Assembly: GCF_017356035.1 (NCBI RefSeq)
Contig: NZ_JAFIQX010000006.1
Span: 340,896-404,895 of the forward strand
Direction of reading: 5' to 3'
DNA length: 64,000 nt
Origin: Longitalea luteola
Lineage (GTDB): Bacteria; Bacteroidota; Bacteroidia; Chitinophagales; Chitinophagaceae
The position numbers and the translations under genes are program-made. The notes beneath the pieces are model-generated. The model was given only the letters and a program-made list of their open reading frames with translations, was not told where the DNA came from and did not search any database. Shown here in pieces: positions 7,641 to 17,660 of this stretch; position 1 is the stretch's first letter, and every line of letters begins with the position of its first letter.

Positions 7641-10538
7641 ATGGCTTGCAGCTTCTATAAACATATCATGGCCTCCGGGTGTGGGTTGCTGTTGATGAGC
7701 ATTGGCACGTTACGGGCGCAAACCGGTAAAGCCACCGCCGATACACTGCCGTCCGGTACTGCCGATACCATTATTATCGGAAAGGCGCAACACGCCCAAC
7801 GCATTAATATCCTCTATGGTGAAAAAAGCAATGCCCATCTGATCCAGGCAACCGCTACTATTTATACCCATCAGCTCACCACAACGCCTGCCTCGTTATA
7901 TGCCTATGCCTTACCGGGCCGCCTGGCCGGGTTGTATGCACAGCAAAGCAGTGGATTTACGTTTACGCCCACGACCGGCATCACGCAGCAGGAAATATTG
8001 TTCAATATACCGAATGCGGCTTCAGTGGGAACAACAGGAACCACTGATAACACCGAGATCAATCTTTCGCTGCGCGGGCAAAACCCGGTAACGGTGATCG
8101 ACGGTGTACAGCGCGATATCTTTTCACTTGATCCCGAAACGATCGAATCCATATCGGTACAGAAGGACGCGCTGTCGTCTATCCTGCTGGGGCAAAAAAG
8201 TTCAAGAGGCCTGTTACTGGTTACCACGAAAAGACCACAACAGGGGGCCCCACAGATCTCATTGACCGCACAATCTGGGTGGCAGTCGCCGCTGGGCCTG
8301 CTGGATCCGTTACCTGCATACCAGTTTGCCTACCTGATGAATGAAGCGTTGATCAACAGCGGCCAGCCGCCTGCTTACACCAAAGAGCAATTTGAAGGTT
8401 ACCGCAATCACGTGGACCCTTATTTGTATCCCGATATCAACTGGCAGCACGAGCTGATTGAAAAGAGTGCTCCATTAAACCGGTATTCGTTAAATATCAC
8501 GGGCGGTTCAAGGGTAGCACGCTACCTGGTAGGTTTGAATTACACGGGTCAGCAGGGGATGCTGAAGGAAGGCGGCAACAATTCCTATAATACAAGGCTG
8601 GAACTAAAACGCTACCTGATAAACACCAAAGTAGACGTTGATCTTACCAAAAACTTCAATATCTCCTTACAGATCTTCGGCCGCATCCAGGATGGGAACC
8701 AGCCAGGCGCCGGCTATCTGAATATCTTCAGGACCATGCTCGGTACACCTAATAACGCTTATCCCAAATTCAACCCCAATAACAGTTTTGGCGGCACCTC
8801 CACCTATACCAACAATGTGTATGCGCAGCTGGCCAATTCGGGGTATATCATGAATAACGACAAAGAATTGTTAAGCACCCTGGACCTTTCTTACAAATTA
8901 GACAATTGGGTAAAGGGTTTGTGGTTCAAAGGAAAAGCCAGCACTTCGGTGCTTACGTCAACCGTTGTAAACAGGAGCAAGGTATCGCCGGTGTTCAAAA
9001 TGAATACTGCCGGGAACGATACTTCCTATACGCAATATGGAACTCTTTTCAACCAGGCCAACAACTTCAGTATTACCTCCAGCGGCCAGTTCTGGTTTTA
9101 TCAGGCCTCGCTGGGTTATACAAAGGCATTCGGCCGCCACCATGTTGAAGCTGTCACCTTATTCGATCAGCAACAAACCACTTACAATTTCGATCTGCCA
9201 TCCAAATACACCAATATGGCAGCAAAGCTGCAGTACGATCTTGCCCATAAGTACTTTTTGGAAGGCGCCGTAACATATAGTGGTTATGATCGCTTCAAGC
9301 CCGGCCATCGTTTTGGCGTTTTTTACGCAGGGGGCATAGGATGGAATATGGCTGAAGAACCCTTTATCAAAAGCAACCTGCAATGGCTGAACATGTTTAA
9401 ATGGCGGGTGAATTATGGATTGACCGGCCATGCAAATGTGGGCTATTTCACCTGGCGGCCTTCTTACAGCGATCGCTTTCAGTCCTACGGCTACGGCGTG
9501 AACAATACACCGATAAACGGCGTATACGAATTACCGCTGGTGAATGAACATGCGGAAGCGGAAAAGGCGCATAAATTCAATGCCGGCGTTGACATTGGCA
9601 TGCTGAAGGGCCGGCTGCAGATCACAGCCGACTATTACCGCGATGAATACTTTGACCTGATGCAGGTACGCGGACGCAGCATTGCCCTGATCGGCAATAG
9701 TTATCCCGCTGAGAACATTGGCCGCAACCGGTATACAGGTACCGAGTTCTCCGTTGGCTGGCACGATGCTGTCAAAGGCTTCCGGTATTTCATCAGCGCC
9801 AATGGCAGTTTTATCAATTCCAAAGTGCTGTTTATGGATGAGATCGGCCGCCGCTATTCCTGGAATGAAAGAACAGGCCAGCGGGTAAGTGCGAACTTCG
9901 GATATATTGCCGATGGACTGATCCAGTCTCAGGAAGAAGCGAATTCATCGGCATCCATCGCCGGTTATACGCTGCAACCCGGCGATATCAGATACCGCGA
10001 CCTGAACGTGGATGGCGTGATAGACCAGTTCGATGAGACCAATATCGGCGGCAACAAACCATTTTTCTTTTATGGCGTTAGCGCCGGTATCGGGTTTAAG
10101 GGGTTTGACATCAGCATCCTGCTGCAGGGCGTGGAAAACCGGACCTTCCTGCTCAACTCGTGGGAAACACAATTCGAATTCGGTGCGTTGAACAGGACCG
10201 GGCAATTGTATAACCACCATCTCGGCCGCTGGACACCCGAGAACGCCGCCACTGCTAGCTATCCGCGGCTTACTTATGGCTTTAATGCGAACAATCATAT
10301 TACCAGCAGTACCTACTGGTTGTATTCCGGCGATTACATCCGCATAAAGAACATCGACCTTGGTTATATACTTCCGCAATCGTGGACGAAAAAGCTGAAG
10401 CTGCAGCAGGTGCGGGTATTTGCCAATGCGCAAAACCTGTTCACCCATGCCGATGTGCCCTATGGCGATCCCGAGGTGTATGGCAAGGAATATCCTATTC
10501 AGCGGGTGATCAACACAGGTATCAATATCAAATTATAG
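7641..10538 (+). CDS. SusC/RagA-type TonB-dependent transporter lacking the N-terminal carboxypeptidase-like domain
   Basis: This 965-residue transporter has a signal peptide (GCGLLLMSIGTLRAQ). The usual ~80-residue carboxypeptidase-regulatory-like domain of SusC is not recognisable: after a short polar linker the protein goes into a plug-like region (ASLYAYALPGRLAGLYAQ, then INLSLRGQNPVTVIDGVQRD, ETIESISVQKDALSSILLG). The plug element usually written YGxxxANGVxxxTTK reads LGQKSSRGLLLVTTKR here. The barrel is complete (YGLTGHANVGYF, GDIRYRDLNVDGVIDQFDETNIGGNKPFFFYG) and ends ITN-type, GINIKL. It is followed after 5 bp by a SusD gene, its likely partner. It may be a divergent SusC subclass that goes with DUF4961/DUF5004 proteins; that link is inference. 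Confidence 0.9.
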   Translation: MACSFYKHIMASGCGLLLMSIGTLRAQTGKATADTLPSGTADTIIIGKAQHAQRINILYGEKSNAHLIQATATIYTHQLTTTPASLYAYALPGRLAGLYAQQSSGFTFTPTTGITQQEILFNIPNAASVGTTGTTDNTEINLSLRGQNPVTVIDGVQRDIFSLDPETIESISVQKDALSSILLGQKSSRGLLLVTTKRPQQGAPQISLTAQSGWQSPLGLLDPLPAYQFAYLMNEALINSGQPPAYTKEQFEGYRNHVDPYLYPDINWQHELIEKSAPLNRYSLNITGGSRVARYLVGLNYTGQQGMLKEGGNNSYNTRLELKRYLINTKVDVDLTKNFNISLQIFGRIQDGNQPGAGYLNIFRTMLGTPNNAYPKFNPNNSFGGTSTYTNNVYAQLANSGYIMNNDKELLSTLDLSYKLDNWVKGLWFKGKASTSVLTSTVVNRSKVSPVFKMNTAGNDTSYTQYGTLFNQANNFSITSSGQFWFYQASLGYTKAFGRHHVEAVTLFDQQQTTYNFDLPSKYTNMAAKLQYDLAHKYFLEGAVTYSGYDRFKPGHRFGVFYAGGIGWNMAEEPFIKSNLQWLNMFKWRVNYGLTGHANVGYFTWRPSYSDRFQSYGYGVNNTPINGVYELPLVNEHAEAEKAHKFNAGVDIGMLKGRLQITADYYRDEYFDLMQVRGRSIALIGNSYPAENIGRNRYTGTEFSVGWHDAVKGFRYFISANGSFINSKVLFMDEIGRRYSWNERTGQRVSANFGYIADGLIQSQEEANSSASIAGYTLQPGDIRYRDLNVDGVIDQFDETNIGGNKPFFFYGVSAGIGFKGFDISILLQGVENRTFLLNSWETQFEFGALNRTGQLYNHHLGRWTPENAATASYPRLTYGFNANNHITSSTYWLYSGDYIRIKNIDLGYILPQSWTKKLKLQQVRVFANAQNLFTHADVPYGDPEVYGKEYPIQRVINTGINIKL

Positions 10539-10543
10539 TTACT

Positions 10544-12241
10544 ATGAGTCGTCTTAATAAATCATTCTCTTTAACAATGCTGGTTGTTCTCACGGCGCTG
10601 GTGAACACCGGTTGCAAAAAAACATGGGAAGATGTGCCCCTGGAGCAATTCACCGAAGAATATGTTTGGGATGTGAACGACTCGCTGGGAACAAAGGCCC
10701 GTGGTTTTCTGGCCGACATGTACCGCAATTTACCAGGCGGTTACAACAGGGTCAGCACCGACCTGCTCGATGCTGCCTCCGACGATGCCATATCATCGGC
10801 TACCGGCAACACCATGATCCAGAAAATAGCTACTTCCAGTTTCACTTCGCTCACCAACCCGGAGGATATCTGGGATAACGCGTATAATACCATTCGCAAG
10901 GCGACCGTGTTCCTGAACAACTTCGACAAAGTGCCACTGAATACCCTGTTGGCCGATGGCCGTCCGGCCAAACCAGCGTGGCGGGGAGAAGCCCGTTTTT
11001 TACGGGCCTTCGCTTATTTTGAGCTGTTGAAAAGATATGGCGGTGTACCCATCATGGGCGATTGGGTGCGACAGGTAAACGATGATGTAAGTGTAGCCAG
11101 AAGTTCGTTTGAAGCAACCGTCAGCTATATAGTATCAGAATGTAATATGGCTGCCGACAGTTTATACATCGATCCAATAGAAGACAGCAAACTGGGTTAT
11201 GTTACCAAAGGAGCGGCCATGGCTTTAAAGGCCAGAACGCTGTTATATGCCGCCAGCCCTTTGTTCAATGGCGGCAATATTGAAGCCGGCAATACACTAA
11301 CAGGGTATACAGACTATAATGCCGAACGCTGGAAACTGGCCGCCGATGCAGCCAGAGAACTGATCGATTACGGCAGGTTTGCCCTGGAAGATCAATTTAA
11401 AAATATTTTCATCATTCCCAATAGCCGTGAGGTCATTTTTTCGAAGGTGCAGGGCCCTAACCAGGACCTGGAAAAAAATAATGGTCCGGTTGGCTATGCA
11501 GCGGCTGTTTCGGTTGGCCGTACCAGTCCTACCCAGGAACTGGTAGACGCTTTTCCTATGAGCAACGGCCTGCCCATAAATGACCCTGCCTCGGGCTACG
11601 ATGCAGCTTTTCCCTATGCCAATCGCGATCCGCGGCTAACGTTCACCATTTTCTACAATGGTTCGCAATGGATGAACAGACCGGTGCAAACGTTCGAAGG
11701 CGGCCTCGATAAGCCTAACACCAACGTGCAACAAACCCGCAGCGGTTACTATATGCGTAAGTTCATGGGCAATTTCGAGAATGAGAACAACCTGGCCAAC
11801 ACTTCGCACAATTTTGCATTTTTTCGTTACGGCGAAGTATTGCTGAATTATGCCGAAGCTTTGAATGAGTACACAGGACCGGTACAGGAAGTGTATGATG
11901 CATTGGCCGCCATTCGCCGCCGTGCCGGCCTTAACCCGTATACACTGGCGGCCGGATTGACCAAAGAGCAGATGCGCGCTATCATCCGCAATGAAAGGCG
12001 AGTGGAGCTGGCATTTGAAGAGCACCGTTTCTTCGACATCCGCCGCTGGAAGATAGCAGAACAGGTTATGAACACGCCCTTGCATGGCATGCGCATAGAC
12101 GTTTCCAGCGCCGGCACCAAAACGTACCAGCGCATTCAAATACAGCACCCACAGTTCAAAGCGCCGGCCATGTATCTGTATCCCATCCGGTACGACGAAG
12201 TGGCCAAAAACCCGAACATGCAACAAAATCCCGGCTGGTAA
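10544..12241 (+). CDS. RagB/SusD family glycan-binding lipoprotein (third copy)
   Basis: This is 565 residues from ATG 10544. The frame extends upstream into the SusC gene, but only this start opens a lipoprotein signal (SLTMLVVLTALVNTGC, then KKTWEDVPLEQF). SusD motifs: ARFLRAFAYFELLKRYGGVPIM, MALKARTLLYAASPLFNGG, RYGEVLLNYAEALNEY, NERRVELAFEEHRFFDIRRWK. It is closely paralogous to the SusD at 4469, and the pair looks like an old duplication. It lies 5 bp after a SusC gene, the standard SusC-SusD pair arrangement, yet another SusC follows 29 bp downstream. It is predicted to sit on the cell surface as the lid of a SusC channel. Ligand unknown. Confidence 0.93.
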   Translation: MSRLNKSFSLTMLVVLTALVNTGCKKTWEDVPLEQFTEEYVWDVNDSLGTKARGFLADMYRNLPGGYNRVSTDLLDAASDDAISSATGNTMIQKIATSSFTSLTNPEDIWDNAYNTIRKATVFLNNFDKVPLNTLLADGRPAKPAWRGEARFLRAFAYFELLKRYGGVPIMGDWVRQVNDDVSVARSSFEATVSYIVSECNMAADSLYIDPIEDSKLGYVTKGAAMALKARTLLYAASPLFNGGNIEAGNTLTGYTDYNAERWKLAADAARELIDYGRFALEDQFKNIFIIPNSREVIFSKVQGPNQDLEKNNGPVGYAAAVSVGRTSPTQELVDAFPMSNGLPINDPASGYDAAFPYANRDPRLTFTIFYNGSQWMNRPVQTFEGGLDKPNTNVQQTRSGYYMRKFMGNFENENNLANTSHNFAFFRYGEVLLNYAEALNEYTGPVQEVYDALAAIRRRAGLNPYTLAAGLTKEQMRAIIRNERRVELAFEEHRFFDIRRWKIAEQVMNTPLHGMRIDVSSAGTKTYQRIQIQHPQFKAPAMYLYPIRYDEVAKNPNMQQNPGW

Positions 12242-12270
12242 CATTCATAACCATTGCTAATTCATGCATT

Positions 12271-15200
12271 ATGAAAAGTATTTCTCTCCATTTAATTATA
12301 ATCATACTGGTATTGCCTGTGTTCACAATGGCGCAGCGGACCGTTACAGGAATTGTAAAAGACGACAACGGCCCTGTGGCCAATGCCACCATCAGCGAAA
12401 AAGGCAACGGCGCCAATGGTACCACCGCAGGTAACGACGGAAGATTCCGGCTTACCCTGCGGTCGAAATCGAATATCCTGGTCGTTTCCTATATTGGCTA
12501 TGTAACGCAGGAAGTAACTGTAAAAAGCGATAATATCGAAATTACGCTGCAGGCCAGCCGCGGCGCCATGGAAGATGTGATCGTAGTGGGCTTTGGTAAA
12601 AAGCAACGCATCACAAATACAGGATCCGTAAGCACGATCAAAGCCGAGGAGATCAGGCTGGTGCCAACTGCCAATGTACAAAACGCCTTGTCGGGCAGGT
12701 TGCCGGGATTCTTTTCGCAGCAACGGTCCGGCCAGCCGGGTAATGATGCAGCGGATTATTTTATCAGGGGCGTCAGCTCACTGAATGCCGAAGGCAACCG
12801 GCCGCTGATCATTGTAGATGATATTGAATATACGTACGTGCAACTGTCGCAAATAAACGTAAACGAAATAGAAAGTATCTCCATTCTCAAAGATGCTTCC
12901 ACTACCGCCATTTATGGTATCAAAGGCGCTAATGGCGTACTGGTTGTTACCACCCGCCGCGGCAGCCTGGGCAAACCCCGGGTAAACGTACGGTCAGAAG
13001 CCGGCGCACAGGTGCCTACTTTTAAACCAAAATTTCTGAACGCCTATCAAACTGCTCTGCTGGTAAATGAGGCACGCGCCAACGACGGACTGGCCCCGCA
13101 GTTCACACCGGAAGAACTGCAGCATTTCCAAAATGGCGACGATCCCTATGGCCATCCTGACGTGAACTGGTACGATGCCATCTTTAAAAATTATTCCGTG
13201 CAGGCCAACACCAATGTAGACATTTCCGGAGGTACTGGAACTGTAAAATATTTCACCTCTTTTGGGGCGCTTACCCAAAACGGCGCCATTAAAGATTTTT
13301 CCGGGAACAAGGAGAACCTGAACACGAATTACTTTTTCCGCCGCTTCAACTTCCGGACCAATCTTGATATCCAGGCAACCAGAACACTGAGCCTTCGCCT
13401 CGATGTGACCGGCCGTTTCGGGATGATCAACACGCCCAATACCAGTAATATTATGGAAGAGATCTACAACTTTGATAAAATTACTCCGTATGCGGCGCCC
13501 TTTATGAATCCCAATGGCACTTATGCCTATGCCTATAATACAAAACACAGTTTACCTACATTGAATGCCAGGCTTGCCTTATCGGGTTATACCCGTACCA
13601 AGCAAAATGATCTGAACATTTTGTTTGGCGGCACGCAAAAGCTCGATGCTGTATTGCGCGGCCTCTCGTTCACCGGTCGCATCGCCTATGCCAGCACCTG
13701 GGATGTATGGCGCAAACTGCTGCGCGATCTGCCGCCCAGTTACCATTACGACGCAGCCACCGGTTCTTACAGCATAGATCCCCGTGGCCGCTACAGCATG
13801 CCTACGTATGCCGTAAGCGCCGGCAGTAATGTTTCAGATAAACGGGTGAATATCCAGGCCTACCTGAACTACGACCGCATTTTTGGCGATCACCAGGTGC
13901 GGGCGATGGTGCTGCTGAATCAAAGCAGTTATACCAACCAGGCATCCGTGCCCGAAAATTTCCGCGGTTATAGTTTGTCTGCCGGCTACAACTACAAAAG
14001 AAAATACCTCGTAGATCTAAACATGGCTTATAACGGTTCAGACCGTTTTCAAAGCGACAACCGCTACGGTCTTTTCCCGGCAGTGTCAGCCGGTTGGAAC
14101 ATAGCCGCCGAACCATTCTTTGAGAACCTGCTGCCTTTTGTCAAGCTGTTCAAACTGCGGGCTTCTTATGGCATGGTAGGCTCAGATGCCGTTTTGAGCA
14201 ATCGTTACATTTATGAACAGGTATATGAACCGGGAGGCCATTATTCATTTGGAGAGACCAGCGGGGCGAGCCAGGGCATCAGGGAAGGAACGCTGGGTAA
14301 TGATCGTGTAACCTGGGAAAAGAAAAAATCGCAGAACTATGCGCTGGATGTGAACCTGCTGCAGGACCGGCTGTCGTTTACGGTGGAATATTTCCGGGAC
14401 CTTCGCATAGACCAGCTCGTATACCGCGGTTCGATCCCGATGGTCCTCGGTATTGGCACGCCGCCCGTGAACATTGGCTCTGTAAGGAACAGGGGCTGGG
14501 AACTGATAGCCACTTACCAGGATAAGATCGGCAATGTACAATTCAATATTACACCTACCATTTCCGTAGCCAGGAATATTGTTCTGTTCAAAGACGAAGC
14601 CGCGCAAAGATATCCCTGGTTAACCGCAACCGGTCATCCCATTAACCAGCCCTTTGGCTACAGATGGATCGGCTTTTACCAGAACCAGGCCGATATCGAC
14701 AAAAGCGCCAAACCGAATACCGGCAGTGTGAAGCCCGGCGACCTTAAGTATGAAGACCTGAACGGCGACGATGTCATAGACCAGCTGGATATGGCGCCCA
14801 TCGGCAAACCCAACCTGCCATCAACGAATGTGGGATTGACACTGGGAGCGCGCTATAAGGGATTCAGCATGAACGTGCTTTTCCAGGGCGCCTATGATTA
14901 CAGTTTCAGTATCATCGGCAGCGGTATCGAGCCCTTTAAAAGCCAGTTCCAGCCCATACACTTACAACGATGGACACCTGATAATCCGGAAGGCGCCCTG
15001 TTTCCCCGTTTAACAACCGATGCCGCCAGCGTGAACAGCGGAACCAATTATATGTCCGATTTCTGGCTTATCAATGCACATTATATCAGGTTGAAAACGG
15101 TAGAGCTGAGTTACCAGGTACCCGACAGCTGGTTGCCTTTGAAAATAAACAACGCCCGTTTTTACATAAGCGGTTATAACCTGTTTACCTGGACGAATTA

Positions 15201-15300
15201 TAAAAAATACCAGCAGGACCCCGAAACTGCGAGTAACTCTGTGGGAGATTCATACCTTAACCAGCGGGTATTGAACCTGGGGTTACAGATCGGCTTATAA
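12271..15300 (+). CDS. SusC/RagA-type TonB-dependent transporter with N-terminal carboxypeptidase-like domain
   Basis: This is a full-length (1009 aa) SusC. Signal peptide LIIIILVLPVFTMAQ is followed by the carboxypeptidase-regulatory-like domain (RTVTGIVKDDNGPVANATISEKG to ~residue 95). Then comes the TonB-box/linker region (MEDVIVVGFGKKQR) and the plug with VQNALSGRLPGFFSQQRSGQPG, FIRGVSSLN, PLIIVDDIEY, EIESISILKDASTTAIYG and GANGVLVVTTRRG. The barrel carries late motifs YEDLNGDDVIDQLDMAPIGKPN and ends in LNLGLQIGL. It imports an unknown glycan fragment across the outer membrane using TonB energy. It follows a SusD gene rather than preceding one, and the next gene 3 bp downstream is an exported SGNH hydrolase. 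Confidence 0.95.
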   Translation: MKSISLHLIIIILVLPVFTMAQRTVTGIVKDDNGPVANATISEKGNGANGTTAGNDGRFRLTLRSKSNILVVSYIGYVTQEVTVKSDNIEITLQASRGAMEDVIVVGFGKKQRITNTGSVSTIKAEEIRLVPTANVQNALSGRLPGFFSQQRSGQPGNDAADYFIRGVSSLNAEGNRPLIIVDDIEYTYVQLSQINVNEIESISILKDASTTAIYGIKGANGVLVVTTRRGSLGKPRVNVRSEAGAQVPTFKPKFLNAYQTALLVNEARANDGLAPQFTPEELQHFQNGDDPYGHPDVNWYDAIFKNYSVQANTNVDISGGTGTVKYFTSFGALTQNGAIKDFSGNKENLNTNYFFRRFNFRTNLDIQATRTLSLRLDVTGRFGMINTPNTSNIMEEIYNFDKITPYAAPFMNPNGTYAYAYNTKHSLPTLNARLALSGYTRTKQNDLNILFGGTQKLDAVLRGLSFTGRIAYASTWDVWRKLLRDLPPSYHYDAATGSYSIDPRGRYSMPTYAVSAGSNVSDKRVNIQAYLNYDRIFGDHQVRAMVLLNQSSYTNQASVPENFRGYSLSAGYNYKRKYLVDLNMAYNGSDRFQSDNRYGLFPAVSAGWNIAAEPFFENLLPFVKLFKLRASYGMVGSDAVLSNRYIYEQVYEPGGHYSFGETSGASQGIREGTLGNDRVTWEKKKSQNYALDVNLLQDRLSFTVEYFRDLRIDQLVYRGSIPMVLGIGTPPVNIGSVRNRGWELIATYQDKIGNVQFNITPTISVARNIVLFKDEAAQRYPWLTATGHPINQPFGYRWIGFYQNQADIDKSAKPNTGSVKPGDLKYEDLNGDDVIDQLDMAPIGKPNLPSTNVGLTLGARYKGFSMNVLFQGAYDYSFSIIGSGIEPFKSQFQPIHLQRWTPDNPEGALFPRLTTDAASVNSGTNYMSDFWLINAHYIRLKTVELSYQVPDSWLPLKINNARFYISGYNLFTWTNYKKYQQDPETASNSVGDSYLNQRVLNLGLQIGL

Positions 15301-15302
15301 TT

Positions 15303-16697
15303 ATGAAGAAGCATTACATAACAAAAGCTGCCCTGGTAATAGCCCTGGCAGTTTGCAGCACAACACAGGCGCAGATAACGCCTTTTAAGAAAGGCGACCG
15401 CATCGTATTCGCAGGTAACAGCATTACCGATGGCGGCCATTATCATTCGTATATCTGGTTGTATTACATGACGCGTTTTCCCAACCGGCGAATAGATATT
15501 TTCAATGCAGGTATTGGCGGCGATGTGGCCGGCCAGATCTATGACCGGTTCGATGGAGATGTTGCTGCCAAAAAGCCTACGGTTATTGCATTGACCTTTG
15601 GCATGAATGATACGAAGTATGGAGAATACCTGCAACCCGATGCCGATGAAGTGGCGCGTAAGGCGATAGCACAATCCCATGCAAGTTATTTGAAGATTGA
15701 ACAAAAGTTGAAAGCGTTGCCTGCAGTGCGCAAGATCCTGATGTCGTCTTCGCCGTACGATGAAACGGTAAAGGGCAGGGGCAATTACTTCCCCAAAAAA
15801 AGCCTGGCCATGCTGCAGGTGGCCAAGTTTCAGGAAGAGGCGGCCAACAAAAACCAATGGGGATTCGTGGATTTTAACCGGCCGATGACAGCCATTAATC
15901 AACAATGGCAGCAAAATGATTCCACATTTACGATATGCGGCAGCGACCGTGTTCATCCCGGCCTGGACGGACATATGATAATGGCTTACATTTTCCTGAA
16001 GGCACAGGGATTCGCCAATAAAGAGGTAGCTACCGTAGTTGTTGATGCGGCCAATAAAAAGCTGCAAAAGGCATCCAATTGTGCAGTGACCAATCTTACC
16101 GCTACAGCCAATTCGGTGCAATTCGATTACCTGGCCAATGCATTGCCTTATCCGCTGGATACCGTTCCCAGGGGTTGGAACAATACCACCCGGCAATCAG
16201 ATGCTGTCAGGTATATTCCTTTTATGGAGGAAATGAACCGGGAATTGTTTACCGTAAAAGGATTGAAGCCAGCTAAGAACTATGTGTTGCAGATAGATGG
16301 AGAAACCATTGGCAGTTTCTCCGGCGCGCAATGGAGTGAAGGCATTAACCTGGCAGCACAAAACAGAACGCCCCAATACCAACAGGCTTCCGCCGTGCTG
16401 TTATTGAACGAGGAACGCTGGGAGCTGGAACGGCGTTTTCGCATGCACGCCTGGATGGAGTACAATATTCTGAAAGAACATGGCCTGTTGCATAAAGATG
16501 ACCTTAACTCAATGGACACGATCAGGGTGCTGGCAGAAAAGAACGGATGGATAAAAGGGAATATGGACAACTATACCCGTTCACGCGTACCCGCCATTCG
16601 CCAGGCATGGCAAAAAGAAATGGAAGTGTTGATCAGCACTATTTATACGATTAATAAACCGGTAAACAGGCATTGCATTATTAAACAACTTGATTAG
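15303..16697 (+). CDS. Exported SGNH/GDSL-family hydrolase (probable carbohydrate esterase)
   Basis: This is a 464-residue protein with a signal peptide (KAALVIALAVCSTTQAQ). All four SGNH blocks are visible: GNSITDG with nucleophile Ser40, GIGGD with Gly70, GMND with Asn102, and DRVHPG with Asp215 and His218. The family hydrolyses ester bonds, and those in glycan loci commonly remove acetyl or other acyl groups from sugars. The ~230 residues after the SGNH fold are longer than a minimal esterase needs and have no domain I recognise. The gene starts 3 bp after the SusC stop, so it is in the same operon and likely acts in the periplasm or at the surface on the imported glycan. The exact ester is not known. 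Confidence 0.9.
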   Translation: MKKHYITKAALVIALAVCSTTQAQITPFKKGDRIVFAGNSITDGGHYHSYIWLYYMTRFPNRRIDIFNAGIGGDVAGQIYDRFDGDVAAKKPTVIALTFGMNDTKYGEYLQPDADEVARKAIAQSHASYLKIEQKLKALPAVRKILMSSSPYDETVKGRGNYFPKKSLAMLQVAKFQEEAANKNQWGFVDFNRPMTAINQQWQQNDSTFTICGSDRVHPGLDGHMIMAYIFLKAQGFANKEVATVVVDAANKKLQKASNCAVTNLTATANSVQFDYLANALPYPLDTVPRGWNNTTRQSDAVRYIPFMEEMNRELFTVKGLKPAKNYVLQIDGETIGSFSGAQWSEGINLAAQNRTPQYQQASAVLLLNEERWELERRFRMHAWMEYNILKEHGLLHKDDLNSMDTIRVLAEKNGWIKGNMDNYTRSRVPAIRQAWQKEMEVLISTIYTINKPVNRHCIIKQLD

Positions 16698-16737
16698 GGC
16701 AATAGCGGGTATCCGTAACTGGTGTGACTATAGCGGT

Positions 16738-17625
16738 ATGAACAATACATTGATGGGTGCAGCAGACATAGGCGGGTCACATATAACAGCGGCTTTGGTA
16801 GAAGCAGAAACAGGAATGGTGTTGCATAATACATGGCAACGCAATATGGTGCCCGCAACAGGCACCGTTGATGAGATTATCGATGCCTGGAGCCGCGTGA
16901 TCACCGGCTGTTACGTGCACCAGCATTCGAAACCGGTGAAATGGGGCATTGCCATGCCGGGGCCGTTTGATTATGAGAGCGGCATTTCTTATATCCGCGG
17001 ACAAAACAAGTATGATGCATTGTATGGTTTGAATGTAAAAATGTTGCTGGCGGATAAACTGGGCATAAAAAAGGAAACCATTCACTTTACCAACGATGCC
17101 GCCTGTTTTCTGCAGGGAGAAGTAGTGGCAGGCGCTGCCATGTCGATGAACGAGGTGATCGGTTTAACCCTGGGAACCGGCCTGGGATCTGCTACCTTCC
17201 AAAATGGCAAAGTGCTGGATGCAGGGTGGTGGAGTATGCCGTTCAGGGAAGGCATTGCCGAAGATTATTTGTCGACCCGCTGGTTTACCAAACGCTATCG
17301 CGAACTGTCGGGAAACACAATTGATAATGTAAGGCAGTTGTTGGAGGTCAGCGACCGCCTTTTACTGCAAAATATCTTTAACGAATTCGGGCATAACCTG
17401 GGGCATTTTCTGTTGCAGGCCATTTCGCAGGAGCGGATACAACTGGTAGTACTCGGCGGTAATATCGCCCAGACCTTCCATTTATTTGAGAAGGCGTTAT
17501 TGCATTGTTTAACACAGGCGGGGAGTAATACATCAGTAAAACCCGCTGTGCTTGGCGAACAGGCGGCATTGATAGGAGCAGCTGCCGCAGCCATGGAGGA
17601 ACAGGAAGTCCATGCCGGTAAATGA
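16738..17625 (+). CDS. ROK family sugar kinase
   Basis: The protein is 295 residues from ATG 16738; the in-frame TTG at 16690 lies inside the preceding gene and is less likely. Motifs: N-terminal ATP-binding GAADIGGSHITAALV, the catalytic-Asp segment FTNDAACFLQGEV, and the glycine-rich GLTLGTGLGSATF. The cysteine-rich zinc motif typical of ROK proteins (CxCGxxGCxE) is absent; the equivalent stretch reads SMPFREGIAEDYLS. There is no DNA-binding domain, so this is a kinase, not a ROK repressor. The expected reaction is ATP-dependent phosphorylation of a hexose or aminosugar in the cytoplasm. It is the only cytoplasmic sugar-processing gene in the cluster. It abuts the LacI gene, whose earliest possible ATG overlaps this stop codon. 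Confidence 0.88.
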   Translation: MNNTLMGAADIGGSHITAALVEAETGMVLHNTWQRNMVPATGTVDEIIDAWSRVITGCYVHQHSKPVKWGIAMPGPFDYESGISYIRGQNKYDALYGLNVKMLLADKLGIKKETIHFTNDAACFLQGEVVAGAAMSMNEVIGLTLGTGLGSATFQNGKVLDAGWWSMPFREGIAEDYLSTRWFTKRYRELSGNTIDNVRQLLEVSDRLLLQNIFNEFGHNLGHFLLQAISQERIQLVVLGGNIAQTFHLFEKALLHCLTQAGSNTSVKPAVLGEQAALIGAAAAAMEEQEVHAGK

Positions 17626-17660
17626 TCATGGCGTTTTACAAACCTTTGACCAGAGTCACT

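Noticed and set aside
15198..16196. A 332-codon open frame on the minus strand over the SGNH hydrolase gene.
   Set aside because: It is antisense to a gene with all SGNH motifs, its translation is not protein-like, and it has no promoter or neighbours on that strand.
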